NCBI GenBank assembly: GCA_035689345.1
Contig: DASSLR010000055.1
Span: 1-32,009 of the forward strand
DNA length: 32,009 nt
Direction: 5' to 3'
From: CF-118 sp035689345
GTDB lineage: Bacteria > Chloroflexota > Dormibacteria > Dormibacterales > Dormibacteraceae
Part shown: positions 15,965 through 22,859 of the stretch, piece after piece
Layout: the number at the start of each line of letters is the position of its first letter
Position numbering within the stretch: position 1 is the first letter of the stretch
Notes under the pieces: model-generated
Databases searched by the model: none
Told to the model about the DNA's origin: nothing
The model's input: only the letters and a program-made list of their open reading frames with translations
Made by a program: the position numbers and the translations under genes

Positions 15965-16487
15965 GCCCGAAATTGTCGCCGTTCGCCATCGGTCCCAGCT
16001 CCTGAGGCTCGGGCAGCAGGGCGGTGAGGTTACGGATCTGCGCGATGTGCGCCATCTCGTGGCGGGTCACCCGCCGGCAGATGTCGAGCAGTGACACCTC
16101 GCCACCGCGCGGGTCCGAGACGACCCGCGCCCATTCGTTCTTGCCCCAGCCGTGCAGCAGGTCGACGGTTCGGCGCCGGACCCGGGCGAAATCGTCGACC
16201 GCCTCCTGCGGCGGCCGGTCGAGTTCGCCTGCCTGCATCGGATCGATGGCGGCCGAGACGTCCGCCGAGCCCATGCCCTCGAGGTGCGCGCGCCTCAGCA
16301 GCGCGTCTACGCGTGTGCCCGACTCGAGGAGGTGGGCGATGAGGCCGCCCAGTGTCGGAAACGCGGGCCCGTGCCGGTAGCGGAGCCTGGCCTCGTCGAG
16401 GCCGAACACGAGGTCGCTGATGCGCTCGGGCACCGAGCTCATCAGGAGCACGGTGTCCGCGGGTGTCAGCTCCTCCTCGAGCTCCAT
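15957..16487 (-). CDS. DinB-like (DfsB) four-helix metalloprotein
   Basis: A 176-residue helical protein. The expected metal-ligand histidines appear in GGLIAHLLESGTR and in VTRHEMAHIAQIRNL, the two hallmark helices of the DinB/YfiT group. Members include thiol-dependent S-transferases and many unassigned proteins. ATG 16487 lies six bases after the zinc-ribbon gene stop, and the stop overlaps the EVE gene, so it sits mid-operon. The substrate is unknown. Confidence 0.78.
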   Translation of the reverse strand: MELEEELTPADTVLLMSSVPERISDLVFGLDEARLRYRHGPAFPTLGGLIAHLLESGTRVDALLRRAHLEGMGSADVSAAIDPMQAGELDRPPQEAVDDFARVRRRTVDLLHGWGKNEWARVVSDPRGGEVSLLDICRRVTRHEMAHIAQIRNLTALLPEPQELGPMANGDNFGRV

Positions 16488-16493
16488 CGCCGT

Positions 16494-16700
16494 CTATTTC
16501 TGGACCGCGTAGATCCAGGTGAACGCGACCACCAGGATCACTACGAGGAGGAAAAAGAGCAGCTCGACCCGAATCGCTAGGCGCACGAGGCGCCGCGCTT
16601 TGCGCGTGCGCGCGCCGCACCGCTCGCAGTAGGCCGCGCCGGCGATGAGCTGGGCGCCGCAGTTGTCGCACGCGACCTGGGCCTGGACTTGCTGCGCCAT
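16494..16700 (-). CDS. Small zinc-ribbon membrane protein
   Basis: A 68-residue protein. Two CxxC knuckles (CDNCGA at 11-16 and CERCGA at 25-30) form a zinc ribbon. A basic stretch (RTRKARRLVRLAIR) leads into one membrane helix at about 48-65. The ribbon should be cytoplasmic. ATG 16700 has no Shine-Dalgarno but has TAGACT seven bases upstream, so the transcript may be leaderless. It heads the DinB-like/EVE group. Function unknown; it may be a scaffold or sensor. Confidence 0.75.
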   Translation of the reverse strand: MAQQVQAQVACDNCGAQLIAGAAYCERCGARTRKARRLVRLAIRVELLFFLLVVILVVAFTWIYAVQK

Positions 16701-16707
16701 CGCAGCC

Positions 16708-16713
16708 AGTCTA
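16708..16713 (-). promoter_or_regulatory. -10-like element TAGACT for the zinc-ribbon operon
   Basis: Minus strand, seven bases before ATG 16700. The same hexamer precedes the phosphodiesterase start at 18326. No clear -35 box. Confidence 0.42.
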
Positions 16714-16748
16714 CGTTGGCTGCTTCCGGCTCTCTAACGTGGCAGGGT

Positions 16749-16769
16749 TGGCCCGGCTTCGCCGGGCCA
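16749..16769. terminator. Hairpin TGGCCCGGC-TTC-GCCGGGCCA
   Basis: Perfect 9-bp stem, 3-base loop. First of three evenly spaced perfect hairpins in the gap downstream of the AAA ATPase gene. Confidence 0.45.
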
Positions 16770-16788
16770 TGACTCCGCGTATCAGATT

Positions 16789-16805
16789 GGCCACGCAACG
16801 TGGCC
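16789..16805. terminator. Hairpin GGCCACG-CAA-CGTGGCC
   Basis: Perfect 7-bp stem, 3-base loop. Middle hairpin of the set, about 38 bases centre to centre from the first. Confidence 0.4.
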
Positions 16806-16820
16806 GGGCGAGGGGGTTCC

Positions 16821-16846
16821 GGCAAGGGGGACCTGTCCCCCTTGCC
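16821..16846. terminator. Hairpin GGCAAGGGGGAC-CT-GTCCCCCTTGCC
   Basis: Perfect 12-bp stem with a 2-base loop, four bases past the stop codon of the AAA ATPase gene (minus strand). It shares the GGGGAC/GTCCCC core with the palindrome at 5294-5310. It could be a transcription end or a dispersed palindromic repeat. Confidence 0.5.
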
Positions 16847-16850
16847 AAAT

Positions 16851-18248
16851 CTACCGGCGGTAGACGGCCCGGCCTTCGACCTCGTCCTTGTTCAGGCGCT
16901 TGTTCAGGTGCAATCCCTCGAGCAGGAATTCGATGACCGATGCCCGCGCTTCCGGGCGATCGGGAAGGTTCAGCTTCTTCAGCGCCGTCGCGAGCTCGGG
17001 CAGGTCGCCCATGGCGCGCGTGTAGGCGCGCGCCGAGATCCCTTCGCCGACCTCGAGCATCGTGCCGTCTTCGAAGCGCGCCACGAGCCCGTCGAAGTGG
17101 GACGCCGAGAAGTAGCGGCTGAACACCGCGCTCACCGCGCCCCGCTCGAGCCGCGACAGCACCTGCTCCTCCTTGCCCTCGTCCAGCGCCTCGATCTCGA
17201 CGCGCCCCGCGGTGGACGAGGTCAGATACGCGAGGTCGCTGATCCGTGGCACTGCTATCGATTCGCCGAGGCGCGCCGCCCTGCGCACGGCGTTGCTCGC
17301 AAGGTTCTCGAAGTTGGCGATGGACATGCGCACCGACACGCCTGACGACTGCGAGATGTGCGGGCTTCGGCGCGCAAGATGCGTGAGCTCCGCCACGATC
17401 TCTTTCATGAAGCCCGGGATGATCAGCTCGAAGTCCTCGGGGACCGGATTGCGCTCCGACTCCATGATCTGCATCTCTTCGCCGACGCTCAACGGGTAGT
17501 GCGTGCGCACCTGCGAACCGAAGCGGTCCTTAAGCGGCGTGATGATGCGGCCGCGCGACGTGTAGTCCTCGGGGTTTGCGCTGGCGATGACGAAAAGGTC
17601 GAGCGGCAACCGCACGCGATAGCCGCGGATCTGCACGTCCTTCTCTTCCATGATGTTGAGGAGTCCGACCTGGATCCGCTCCGCGAGGTCGGGCAGCTCG
17701 TTGATGCCGAAGATGCCGCGGTTCGTGCGCGGCAGCAGGCCATAGTGGATCGTCAGCTCGTCGGCTAGATAGCGGCCTTCGGCGACCTTGATCGGGTCCA
17801 CCTCACCGATGAGGTCCGCGATCGAGATGTCCGGCGTGGCGAGCTTCTCGCCGTATCGCTCATCGCGGTGCAGCCACGCGACCTCGACTGCGTCGCCGTT
17901 GGCGGCGACCAGGTCGCGGCAGCGCTTGCAGATAGGCGCGTAAGGGTGATCGTTGATCTCGCAGCCTGCGATCACAGGCACTTGCTCGTCGAGCAGGCTG
18001 ACGAGCGAACGCATGATCCGGCTTTTGGCCTGGCCGCGCTCGCCGAGCAGGATCACGTCGTGCGCGGAGATGATGGCGTTGGACAGCTGGGGAAGGACCG
18101 TCTCGTCGTAGCCGACGATGCCGGGCAGCAGCGGCTCCCCCGATCGCAGCCTCGCGAGCAGGTTGCGACGCATCTCCTGCTTGACGGACTCGCGCGCGTG
18201 GCCGGACGCGCGCAGCTCGGCGATGGTTCTAGGCGCGGTGGAGGCCAT
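16851..18248 (-). CDS. MoxR/Mg-chelatase-like AAA+ ATPase
   Basis: A 465-residue ATPase resembling the mycobacterial Rv0958-type 'magnesium chelatase'. Walker A is G69-ERGQAK-S76, with Ala in place of the usual second Gly. It is followed by a cysteine/histidine cluster (C96, H101, C107, C110 in PICKRC) that may bind zinc. The GIFGINELPDL segment is Walker B, and VIASANPEDYTSRGRIITPLKDRFG covers sensor 1 and the arginine finger. Relatives usually pair with a VWA-domain protein, and none is adjacent. I chose ATG 18248 over GTG 18257 because TATAGT lies seven bases upstream of the ATG. Role unknown; chaperone-like remodelling is typical of the group. Confidence 0.83.
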   Translation of the reverse strand: MASTAPRTIAELRASGHARESVKQEMRRNLLARLRSGEPLLPGIVGYDETVLPQLSNAIISAHDVILLGERGQAKSRIMRSLVSLLDEQVPVIAGCEINDHPYAPICKRCRDLVAANGDAVEVAWLHRDERYGEKLATPDISIADLIGEVDPIKVAEGRYLADELTIHYGLLPRTNRGIFGINELPDLAERIQVGLLNIMEEKDVQIRGYRVRLPLDLFVIASANPEDYTSRGRIITPLKDRFGSQVRTHYPLSVGEEMQIMESERNPVPEDFELIIPGFMKEIVAELTHLARRSPHISQSSGVSVRMSIANFENLASNAVRRAARLGESIAVPRISDLAYLTSSTAGRVEIEALDEGKEEQVLSRLERGAVSAVFSRYFSASHFDGLVARFEDGTMLEVGEGISARAYTRAMGDLPELATALKKLNLPDRPEARASVIEFLLEGLHLNKRLNKDEVEGRAVYRR

Positions 18249-18255
18249 GCCGTGC

Positions 18256-18261
18256 ACTATA
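18256..18261 (-). promoter_or_regulatory. -10-like element TATAGT for the AAA ATPase gene
   Basis: Minus strand, seven bases before ATG 18248, five of six matches to TATAAT. Best example of the leaderless pattern in the window. Confidence 0.5.
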
Positions 18262-18311
18262 GAGAACGAAGCGCACGGCTTTCGGCACTTAGGCCTGGAT
18301 GGGCGGGAGGT

Positions 18312-18317
18312 TAGACT
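18312..18317 (+). promoter_or_regulatory. -10-like element TAGACT for the phosphodiesterase gene
   Basis: Eight bases before TTG 18326. It argues for that start over the upstream ATG 18299, which lacks a Shine-Dalgarno. Confidence 0.35.
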
Positions 18318-18325
18318 CGGACGCG

Positions 18326-19072
18326 TTGACTGAGAGCATCCGCGCGCGTTATGAGGACGCGCACGACGAAGGCAGGCCGCTGATCGGCGGCCACCGCGGC
18401 AACCCCGCTGACCATCCCGAGAACACCATGCGGTCGTTTCGTTCGGCCATCGCCGCCGGTTGCGATCTCATCGAATGTGACGTGCACCTGTCGTCTGATG
18501 GGAGGCTGGTCGTCATCCACGACCACACGCTGGATCGCACCACCAACGGCTCAGGCCTGGTGCGCGACCACACCGCCGCCGAGCTGCGCAAGCTCGACGC
18601 GGGCGACGGCGAGCACATTCCGCTGCTGCACGACGTGATCGAGCTCGCGCTCGGCAAGGTCGGACTCGTGATCGAGATCAAGCAGCTGCCCATCACCTAC
18701 GACGGTCTCGAGGAGAAGCTGGTCAACATGCTCCGCCAGCTCGGCGCGATCCAGGAATGCGCGGTCGTCTCGTTTCATCACCCCGCCATCAAGAAGCTGC
18801 GCGATATGGAGCCGCGTCTGCAGTTGGGCATCCTCGAAGGCGCGCGCCCGCTCGACCCCGCGCGCATGCTCAAGGAGTCGGGCGCCGACGTTTTCTCGCC
18901 CCATTGGGGCGCGATGGACAAGGGACTCGTCGACCAGGTGCATGCGGCGGGTGGCGCCGTGGGGACGTGGACGGTGGACGACGACGCGGCGGTGGCGTGG
19001 TGCAAGTACTGCAAACCCGACTCGATCTTCACCAACCGGCCGGTCGAGATCGGTCCAGCGCTCAGGTCGTAG
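18326..19072 (+). CDS. Glycerophosphodiester phosphodiesterase
   Basis: A TIM-barrel phosphodiesterase of the GDPD family. GGHRGNPADHPENT holds the first catalytic His-Arg and the Glu metal ligand, and ECDVHLSSDGRLVVIHD the acidic ligands and second catalytic His; LVIEIKQ, GTWTVDD and DSIFTNRP complete the barrel. It cleaves glycerophosphodiesters to glycerol-3-phosphate and an alcohol. No signal peptide, so it is probably cytoplasmic. Two starts compete: ATG 18299 (257 residues) and TTG 18326 (248 residues). I favour the TTG because TAGACT lies eight bases before it, but this is not certain. It is divergent from the AAA ATPase gene. Confidence 0.88.
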   Translation: MTESIRARYEDAHDEGRPLIGGHRGNPADHPENTMRSFRSAIAAGCDLIECDVHLSSDGRLVVIHDHTLDRTTNGSGLVRDHTAAELRKLDAGDGEHIPLLHDVIELALGKVGLVIEIKQLPITYDGLEEKLVNMLRQLGAIQECAVVSFHHPAIKKLRDMEPRLQLGILEGARPLDPARMLKESGADVFSPHWGAMDKGLVDQVHAAGGAVGTWTVDDDAAVAWCKYCKPDSIFTNRPVEIGPALRS

Positions 19073-19096
19073 CCGGCCCGTTCCCGGCCAACAACG

Positions 19097-19112
19097 CGTT
19101 TGTATACAAACG
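19097..19112. promoter_or_regulatory. 16-bp perfect palindrome CGTTTGTATACAAACG
   Basis: Perfect two-fold symmetry without a loop, in a 95-bp gap between two convergent genes. A second near-copy lies 41 bp away. The shape fits a dimeric repressor site (GntR-type regulators use similar TnTAnA cores) better than a terminator. It is strikingly AT-rich against the surroundings. Confidence 0.4.
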
Positions 19113-19136
19113 AAGGTAATTTCGGCGGAATTTCAC

Positions 19137-19155
19137 GCCGTTGTATACAAACGGC
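19137..19155. promoter_or_regulatory. Second near-palindrome with core TTGTATACAA
   Basis: The core TTGTATACAA (19141-19150) is perfect. The flanks GCCG and ACGGC extend the symmetry if one T is missing on the left. Its centre is 41 bp from that of 19097-19112, close to four helical turns, so both would face the same side of the DNA. Confidence 0.4.
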
Positions 19156-19167
19156 GAGCTGATCCCG

Positions 19168-19644
19168 TCAGCCCGTGGTCTGGTCAAGCGGCACCAGGAT
19201 CTTGTCTCCGGCCTGGTTGGTGAGCACCTGTATGCGATCCCCTGCCTTGAGCCTCCGCGCCGCGGTCGTGCGCAGGATCGTTTCGCGCCCATTGATCTCC
19301 ACGCGAGGAAGGTTCCGCGGGCTCGCCGGCTGGACAATCACCGCCGTGGCCAGCACACCATCGCGCAGGTACGAGCGAAGGCGGGCGGCGATGGCCCACC
19401 AGAAGGTGAAGTCGAACACGGCGACCACCGCGAATGTGATGAGGAGAGGTAGCAGGTCGTCACGGGGCAGCAGCAGCCCCGCGACCACAATCAACCCGAC
19501 GAGCCCGACCGCCTGGTAGATCGCCAGCGGCGCGTAAACCGACCATGCGTCGCCGAGGGCGACCTCGCGGGGCGGCGACGGCTGCAGCTCGAGCAGGCGC
19601 CGGGCCAGCTCGCCGAGGCGGAACCAGGGGAGGAATCTGGTGAT
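19168..19644 (-). CDS. Small two-helix membrane protein, apparent ATC start
   Basis: If translation begins at TTG 19494 the product is 108 residues and the first membrane helix (SVYAPLAIYQAVGLVGLIVVAGLLL) is cut in half. The frame stays open for 53 codons further upstream and reads like real protein (TRFLPWFRLGELARRLLELQPSP), but holds no ATG, GTG or TTG. An ATC at 19644 lies six bases after TAACGT, the same spacing seen at other starts here, giving 158 residues. The second helix is DLLPLLITFAVVAVFDFTFWWAIAA. A C-terminal beta-rich domain follows (VEINGRETILRTTAARRLKAGDRIQVLTN). Function unknown. The ATC start is unproven; the minimal gene is 19168-19494. Confidence 0.6.
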   Translation of the reverse strand: MTRFLPWFRLGELARRLLELQPSPPREVALGDAWSVYAPLAIYQAVGLVGLIVVAGLLLPRDDLLPLLITFAVVAVFDFTFWWAIAARLRSYLRDGVLATAVIVQPASPRNLPRVEINGRETILRTTAARRLKAGDRIQVLTNQAGDKILVPLDQTTG

Positions 19645-19650
19645 CCGCGC

Positions 19651-19656
19651 ACGTTA
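19651..19656 (-). promoter_or_regulatory. -10-like element TAACGT before the ATC start
   Basis: Minus strand, six bases before ATC 19644. The in-frame stop TAA (19656-19654) is part of it, so the open frame begins right at the putative promoter. Confidence 0.35.
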
Positions 19657-19701
19657 CACGGGCTCTGCGGGGTGCGTTGCCTCAATTGAAGTGACGCGAA
19701 A

Positions 19702-19707
19702 TACCAT
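19702..19707 (+). promoter_or_regulatory. -10-like element TACCAT for the second ECF sigma gene
   Basis: Nine bases before GTG 19717, one base longer than the pattern seen elsewhere. An out-of-frame ATG (19706) overlaps it. Confidence 0.3.
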
Positions 19708-19716
19708 GAACCGGCC

Positions 19717-20298
19717 GTGGCTGCCGACCGGCCGCCTTTCGAAGACGTCTACCGCGACTATCTTGGGCGTATCTACGCCTATATCCGGGCGCAGGTCACC
19801 ACCTCGGCCGACGCCGAGGACATCACCGCGCAGGTCTTCATGAACGCCTACCAGGCCTACGACCGCTTCGAGCCTCGCAACCTGACGCCGGCGGCGTGGC
19901 TGTTCCGCATCGCGCGGAACGCCACCCTCGACCACTTCCGCGCGAGCGGCCGGCGCGACCGACTGCAGCGGACCATCGAGCATCAGCCCGAGGCCGAGGT
20001 CGATCCGGCCTCGATGGCCGAGGAACGCATCCAGTACCGCGCGCTGCTCGCGCACGTGGCCAGGCTGCCCGAGCGCCAGCGCGACGCCATCTCTCTGCGC
20101 CATTCCGGCCTCAGCTTCGAAGAGGTCGGTCACCTCATGAGCTGCAGCGAAGACGCGGCGAAGATGCTGTACCACCGCGCGCTCAAAGCTCTGCGCGAGG
20201 CGGTCCAGGGGGGCGCGCCGGGAACCGGCTCCGCCGGGCCCGGCGCCTCGAGGGGGGAGCCCCCCCACAAGCCAGGTGAGGAACACGCCGTTGAGTGA
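19717..20298 (+). CDS. ECF-type RNA polymerase sigma factor (second pair)
   Basis: A 193-residue sigma factor. Region 2 is FEDVYRDYLGRIYAYIRAQVTTSADAEDITAQVFMNAYQAYDRF and continues into WLFRIARNATLDHFR. Region 4 is LPERQRDAISLRHSGLSFEEVGHLMSCSEDAAKMLYHRALKALRE. The last 30 residues are Gly/Pro-rich and look disordered. The start is GTG 19717; the ATG at 19706 is out of frame. The stop overlaps the TTG start of the next gene, a membrane protein that should be its anti-sigma factor. Confidence 0.87.
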   Translation: MAADRPPFEDVYRDYLGRIYAYIRAQVTTSADAEDITAQVFMNAYQAYDRFEPRNLTPAAWLFRIARNATLDHFRASGRRDRLQRTIEHQPEAEVDPASMAEERIQYRALLAHVARLPERQRDAISLRHSGLSFEEVGHLMSCSEDAAKMLYHRALKALREAVQGGAPGTGSAGPGASRGEPPHKPGEEHAVE

Positions 20299-21511
20299 CG
20301 ACAAGGACGACCTCGAGCTCGAGGCCCTGCAGCGCAAGCTCGACGACGCGTTCGCGACGACCCGGCCGCGCCGCGGATTCGAGGACGAGCTCTGGCTGCG
20401 CATGCAGGCGAGGCGGCCGCTGTGGACGCGCCTGCGGGACGGCATCGCTTCGCTAGGTTCGCTGGTCCGCGAGGCACCGGCCATCCCGCTCGGCGCGGTC
20501 GCCGTGCTGCTCGTCGTCGTCATCGGCGCCGGCATCCTGCTCAACAGCGGGCTGAACTCGAGCAAGGCCAGCCATGGAGCGCTGTCCCAGGCACCCGCCC
20601 CGGCCGACCTGGCACTGGGCGAGTTCGGCAAGCTGCCGACTCCCGCGCTCCACCCGGGGCTGGTCGACCAGGGCGTCCCGAACTCGAGCAGCTTCGCCGC
20701 GGCGCCGACCGTTGCGGTGCCTTCGAACCTCTACTTCGGACCCGCGAATCTGCGCTGGACCGGCCAGCTGCCCGTAGAGCCTCCAGCGCGAGCGCTGGTT
20801 TACCGGTACTCCGAGCCAGGACCTGAGTTGATCGGCCCCTTCGTCAATTCGCTGGGCGCCACGAGCAAACAGGCCACCGCACCCGGTTATCTGGGCACGT
20901 ACTCGGGACCTGGCTTGACGGTGAGCGTGCGTGGCACCATTCCGCAATTGCCTCGTGAGCCCTTCTTCGTACTTACGAGCGCAAATGGCGCAGGGGCTAC
21001 TGGCACTGACCCGCAGACGATCGCGATGAACTTCCTTTCCTATTACGGCCTGTTCCCGACCTGGCCGGCCGTCGACGGCGGCGTCCAGCAGTCGGGCCAG
21101 CAGGCACGAGTCGTATTCATGCGTGCATTTCAGTTGACGACCGCGCAGCTTGCCCAGGTCGTCGATTGGAACGGGGAGCGCTACGGCATGGAGGTCGATC
21201 TGATCAACAGCCAGGTGCGAACAGTTTCTGGGCCGCTGCCGCTGAGCCTCGACTCGACGACATATCGCCTCATATCTAACGAAGAGGCAGTGCGCATGGC
21301 GCTCGCCTCACCTCCAGCGTCGTCCCAGTCGATCGAGCCAATGCCGACGGTCAACCTCAATACCCTGGAGGAGGTATACGTGCTGGCCGTCTCCGGGAAC
21401 CAGGGCTACTACGAGCCGGCGTACCTCTTCTCGGGGACTTTCTCGTACAACGGTCAGACATACACGAAGAGAGTTCTCGTCCCGCTGGTGGACCCGACGC
21501 TTCGCTCCTGA
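20291..21511 (+). CDS. Membrane protein, probable anti-sigma factor without zinc finger
   Basis: A 406-residue protein. The first 60 residues are charged and helical (DDLELEALQRKLDDAFATTRPRRGFEDELWLRMQ), without the His-Cys-Cys zinc motif of the other pair. One membrane helix (AIPLGAVAVLLVVVIGAGILL) follows at about 66-86, and then a large outer domain of about 320 residues. I chose TTG 20291 over GTG 20276 because GGTGAGGA (20276-20283) sits seven bases before the TTG, which also overlaps the sigma stop. The start and sigma coupling suggest anti-sigma function; the outer domain is not recognised. Its stop overlaps the CTG start of the next gene. Confidence 0.68.
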   Translation: MSDDKDDLELEALQRKLDDAFATTRPRRGFEDELWLRMQARRPLWTRLRDGIASLGSLVREAPAIPLGAVAVLLVVVIGAGILLNSGLNSSKASHGALSQAPAPADLALGEFGKLPTPALHPGLVDQGVPNSSSFAAAPTVAVPSNLYFGPANLRWTGQLPVEPPARALVYRYSEPGPELIGPFVNSLGATSKQATAPGYLGTYSGPGLTVSVRGTIPQLPREPFFVLTSANGAGATGTDPQTIAMNFLSYYGLFPTWPAVDGGVQQSGQQARVVFMRAFQLTTAQLAQVVDWNGERYGMEVDLINSQVRTVSGPLPLSLDSTTYRLISNEEAVRMALASPPASSQSIEPMPTVNLNTLEEVYVLAVSGNQGYYEPAYLFSGTFSYNGQTYTKRVLVPLVDPTLRS

Positions 21512-22029
21512 CGATCGGCCACTCGACTCGCTCGCTGGACGAGCTCGTCGAGCTGCTGAAGGCGAATGGAGTCGAGCGCCTGGTCGACGTGCGCACCGCA
21601 CCGGGATCGCGTCGCATGCCGCATTTCGCGCGCGCATCGCTCGAGGTTGAGCTGCCGGAGCGCGGCATCGAATACGTCCACATGCTCGAGCTCGGCGGGC
21701 TGCGCAAGCCGCGCCACGACTCGGTCAACGGCGCCTGGCGCAACGATTCGTTTCGCGGGTACGCCGACTACATGCAGACCGCCGAGTTCTGGCAGGCGAT
21801 CGACCGGCTGCGCGTCCTCGCAGCGGAGAAAACCACGGCGATCATGTGCGCCGAGGCGGTGCCGTGGCGCTGCCACCGCTCGCTCATAGCCGACGCGCTG
21901 GTGGTCCGGGGCGTCGAGGTCCGCCACATCACCGGCAAGGGTGACCCGTCGCTGCACAGGCTGACCCCGTTCGCCAGGGTGTTAGATGGGCGCATCACCT
22001 ATCCACCGACCGATACACTCCCGATCTAG
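21508..22029 (+). CDS. DUF488 family protein, apparent CTG start
   Basis: A 173-residue DUF488 protein. The family's N-terminus is typically M-x-TIGHS; here the matching sequence is (CTG)TIGHSTRSLDELVELLKANGVERLVDVRTAPGSRRMPHFAR. The catalytic-looking C-terminal motif CAEAVPWRCHRSLIADAL is intact. No ATG, GTG or TTG lies before GTG 21589, which would remove the conserved first 27 residues. The CTG at 21508 overlaps the preceding TGA stop (CTGA), the same four-base coupling as the GTGA overlaps elsewhere. CTG initiation is therefore likely. DUF488 proteins are uncharacterised; the paired cysteines hint at nucleotide or thiol chemistry. Confidence 0.82.
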   Translation: MTIGHSTRSLDELVELLKANGVERLVDVRTAPGSRRMPHFARASLEVELPERGIEYVHMLELGGLRKPRHDSVNGAWRNDSFRGYADYMQTAEFWQAIDRLRVLAAEKTTAIMCAEAVPWRCHRSLIADALVVRGVEVRHITGKGDPSLHRLTPFARVLDGRITYPPTDTLPI

Positions 22030-22037
22030 AGAGAGAA

Positions 22038-22859
22038 GTGGGCAAGAAGCAGATGCGCGCCCAGATGCGCAAGGTGAAGCCGAAGGTGCCGGCGCCCGGG
22101 GCGGTGGCCCAGGGCACGACCCGCCGCCAGCGCGAGCGCTACGTGGAGGCCGGCGGCATGCTGCAGGGCTACGCGCCGGACTTCGTGGTCCGCCTCGGCT
22201 ACATCTCGGCCGGCATCGGAGTCGCGTGCCTGGTCGTGATGGCGGCCCTGATCCTCATCCTGCGGCCGATCTACGGCTGGGCCGACGCCGTGGCGGCCGC
22301 GGTGGCGTGGATACTGCCGATCGCGCTGCTTGCCAGCTTCGTCGCGCCCGGTTTCCGGCTGGCGCTGAAGGACCGAAGCGCCGAGGCCAGGCTGGTGCAG
22401 GGCCAGCTGATCGGCGCGAGCACTGTCAGCAACTCCATGGGCCTCGGCCTTTTGATGCTCCAGACGCGTGGCGGGCAGGAGCAATACCTCGTGCCGCCGG
22501 CGAAGCTCAAGCAGATCCCCGGCAACCAGGTGAACGTGGTGCTCACCGTCACGCCATACCTGAGGCACGTGCGCTCGGTGGGCATCATGGGTCAGCGCAT
22601 GGTGGGCCGCGTCGAGCCGCCGGTGCCGCCGGTGATGCGCCAGCTGCAGCGGCTGCCCGTGCTGACGCCGATCATCCTGTCGCTGGCGGTCATCCTCGGC
22701 GCCGACATCGTGGCGGCGGTGCCCATCCCCAACGAGGCCCTGCACGCGTCGCTGGTCGTCGTCGCGGGCGTGGCGCTCGGGGGTCTGGTGTACGGAGGGT
22801 CGACGCTGCTGCAGCGGCGGATGATGGCCGAAGCCCAGGCGCTGGCCCCGACCCGCTAG
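22038..22859 (+). CDS. Four-helix membrane protein of unknown function
   Basis: A 273-residue protein. Residues 1-50 are basic and soluble (MGKKQMRAQMRKVKPKV). Helices lie at about 55-76 and 82-104. A cytoplasmic or outer loop of 100 residues carries a beta-like VQGQLIGASTVSNSMGLGLLMLQTRGGQEQYLVPPAKL, and two more helices lie at about 207-229 and 237-257. I do not recognise the family; some resemblance to actinobacterial DUF4191-type proteins is only general. The start is GTG 22038, with a purine-rich AGAGAGA just upstream. Its stop shares a CTAG with the stop of the next, convergent gene. Confidence 0.7.
   Translation: MGKKQMRAQMRKVKPKVPAPGAVAQGTTRRQRERYVEAGGMLQGYAPDFVVRLGYISAGIGVACLVVMAALILILRPIYGWADAVAAAVAWILPIALLASFVAPGFRLALKDRSAEARLVQGQLIGASTVSNSMGLGLLMLQTRGGQEQYLVPPAKLKQIPGNQVNVVLTVTPYLRHVRSVGIMGQRMVGRVEPPVPPVMRQLQRLPVLTPIILSLAVILGADIVAAVPIPNEALHASLVVVAGVALGGLVYGGSTLLQRRMMAEAQALAPTR

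Noticed and set aside
18299..18325. ATG 18299 as the phosphodiesterase start
   Set aside because: No Shine-Dalgarno or -10-like motif at the right distance; TTG 18326 fits better, though the ATG cannot be excluded.
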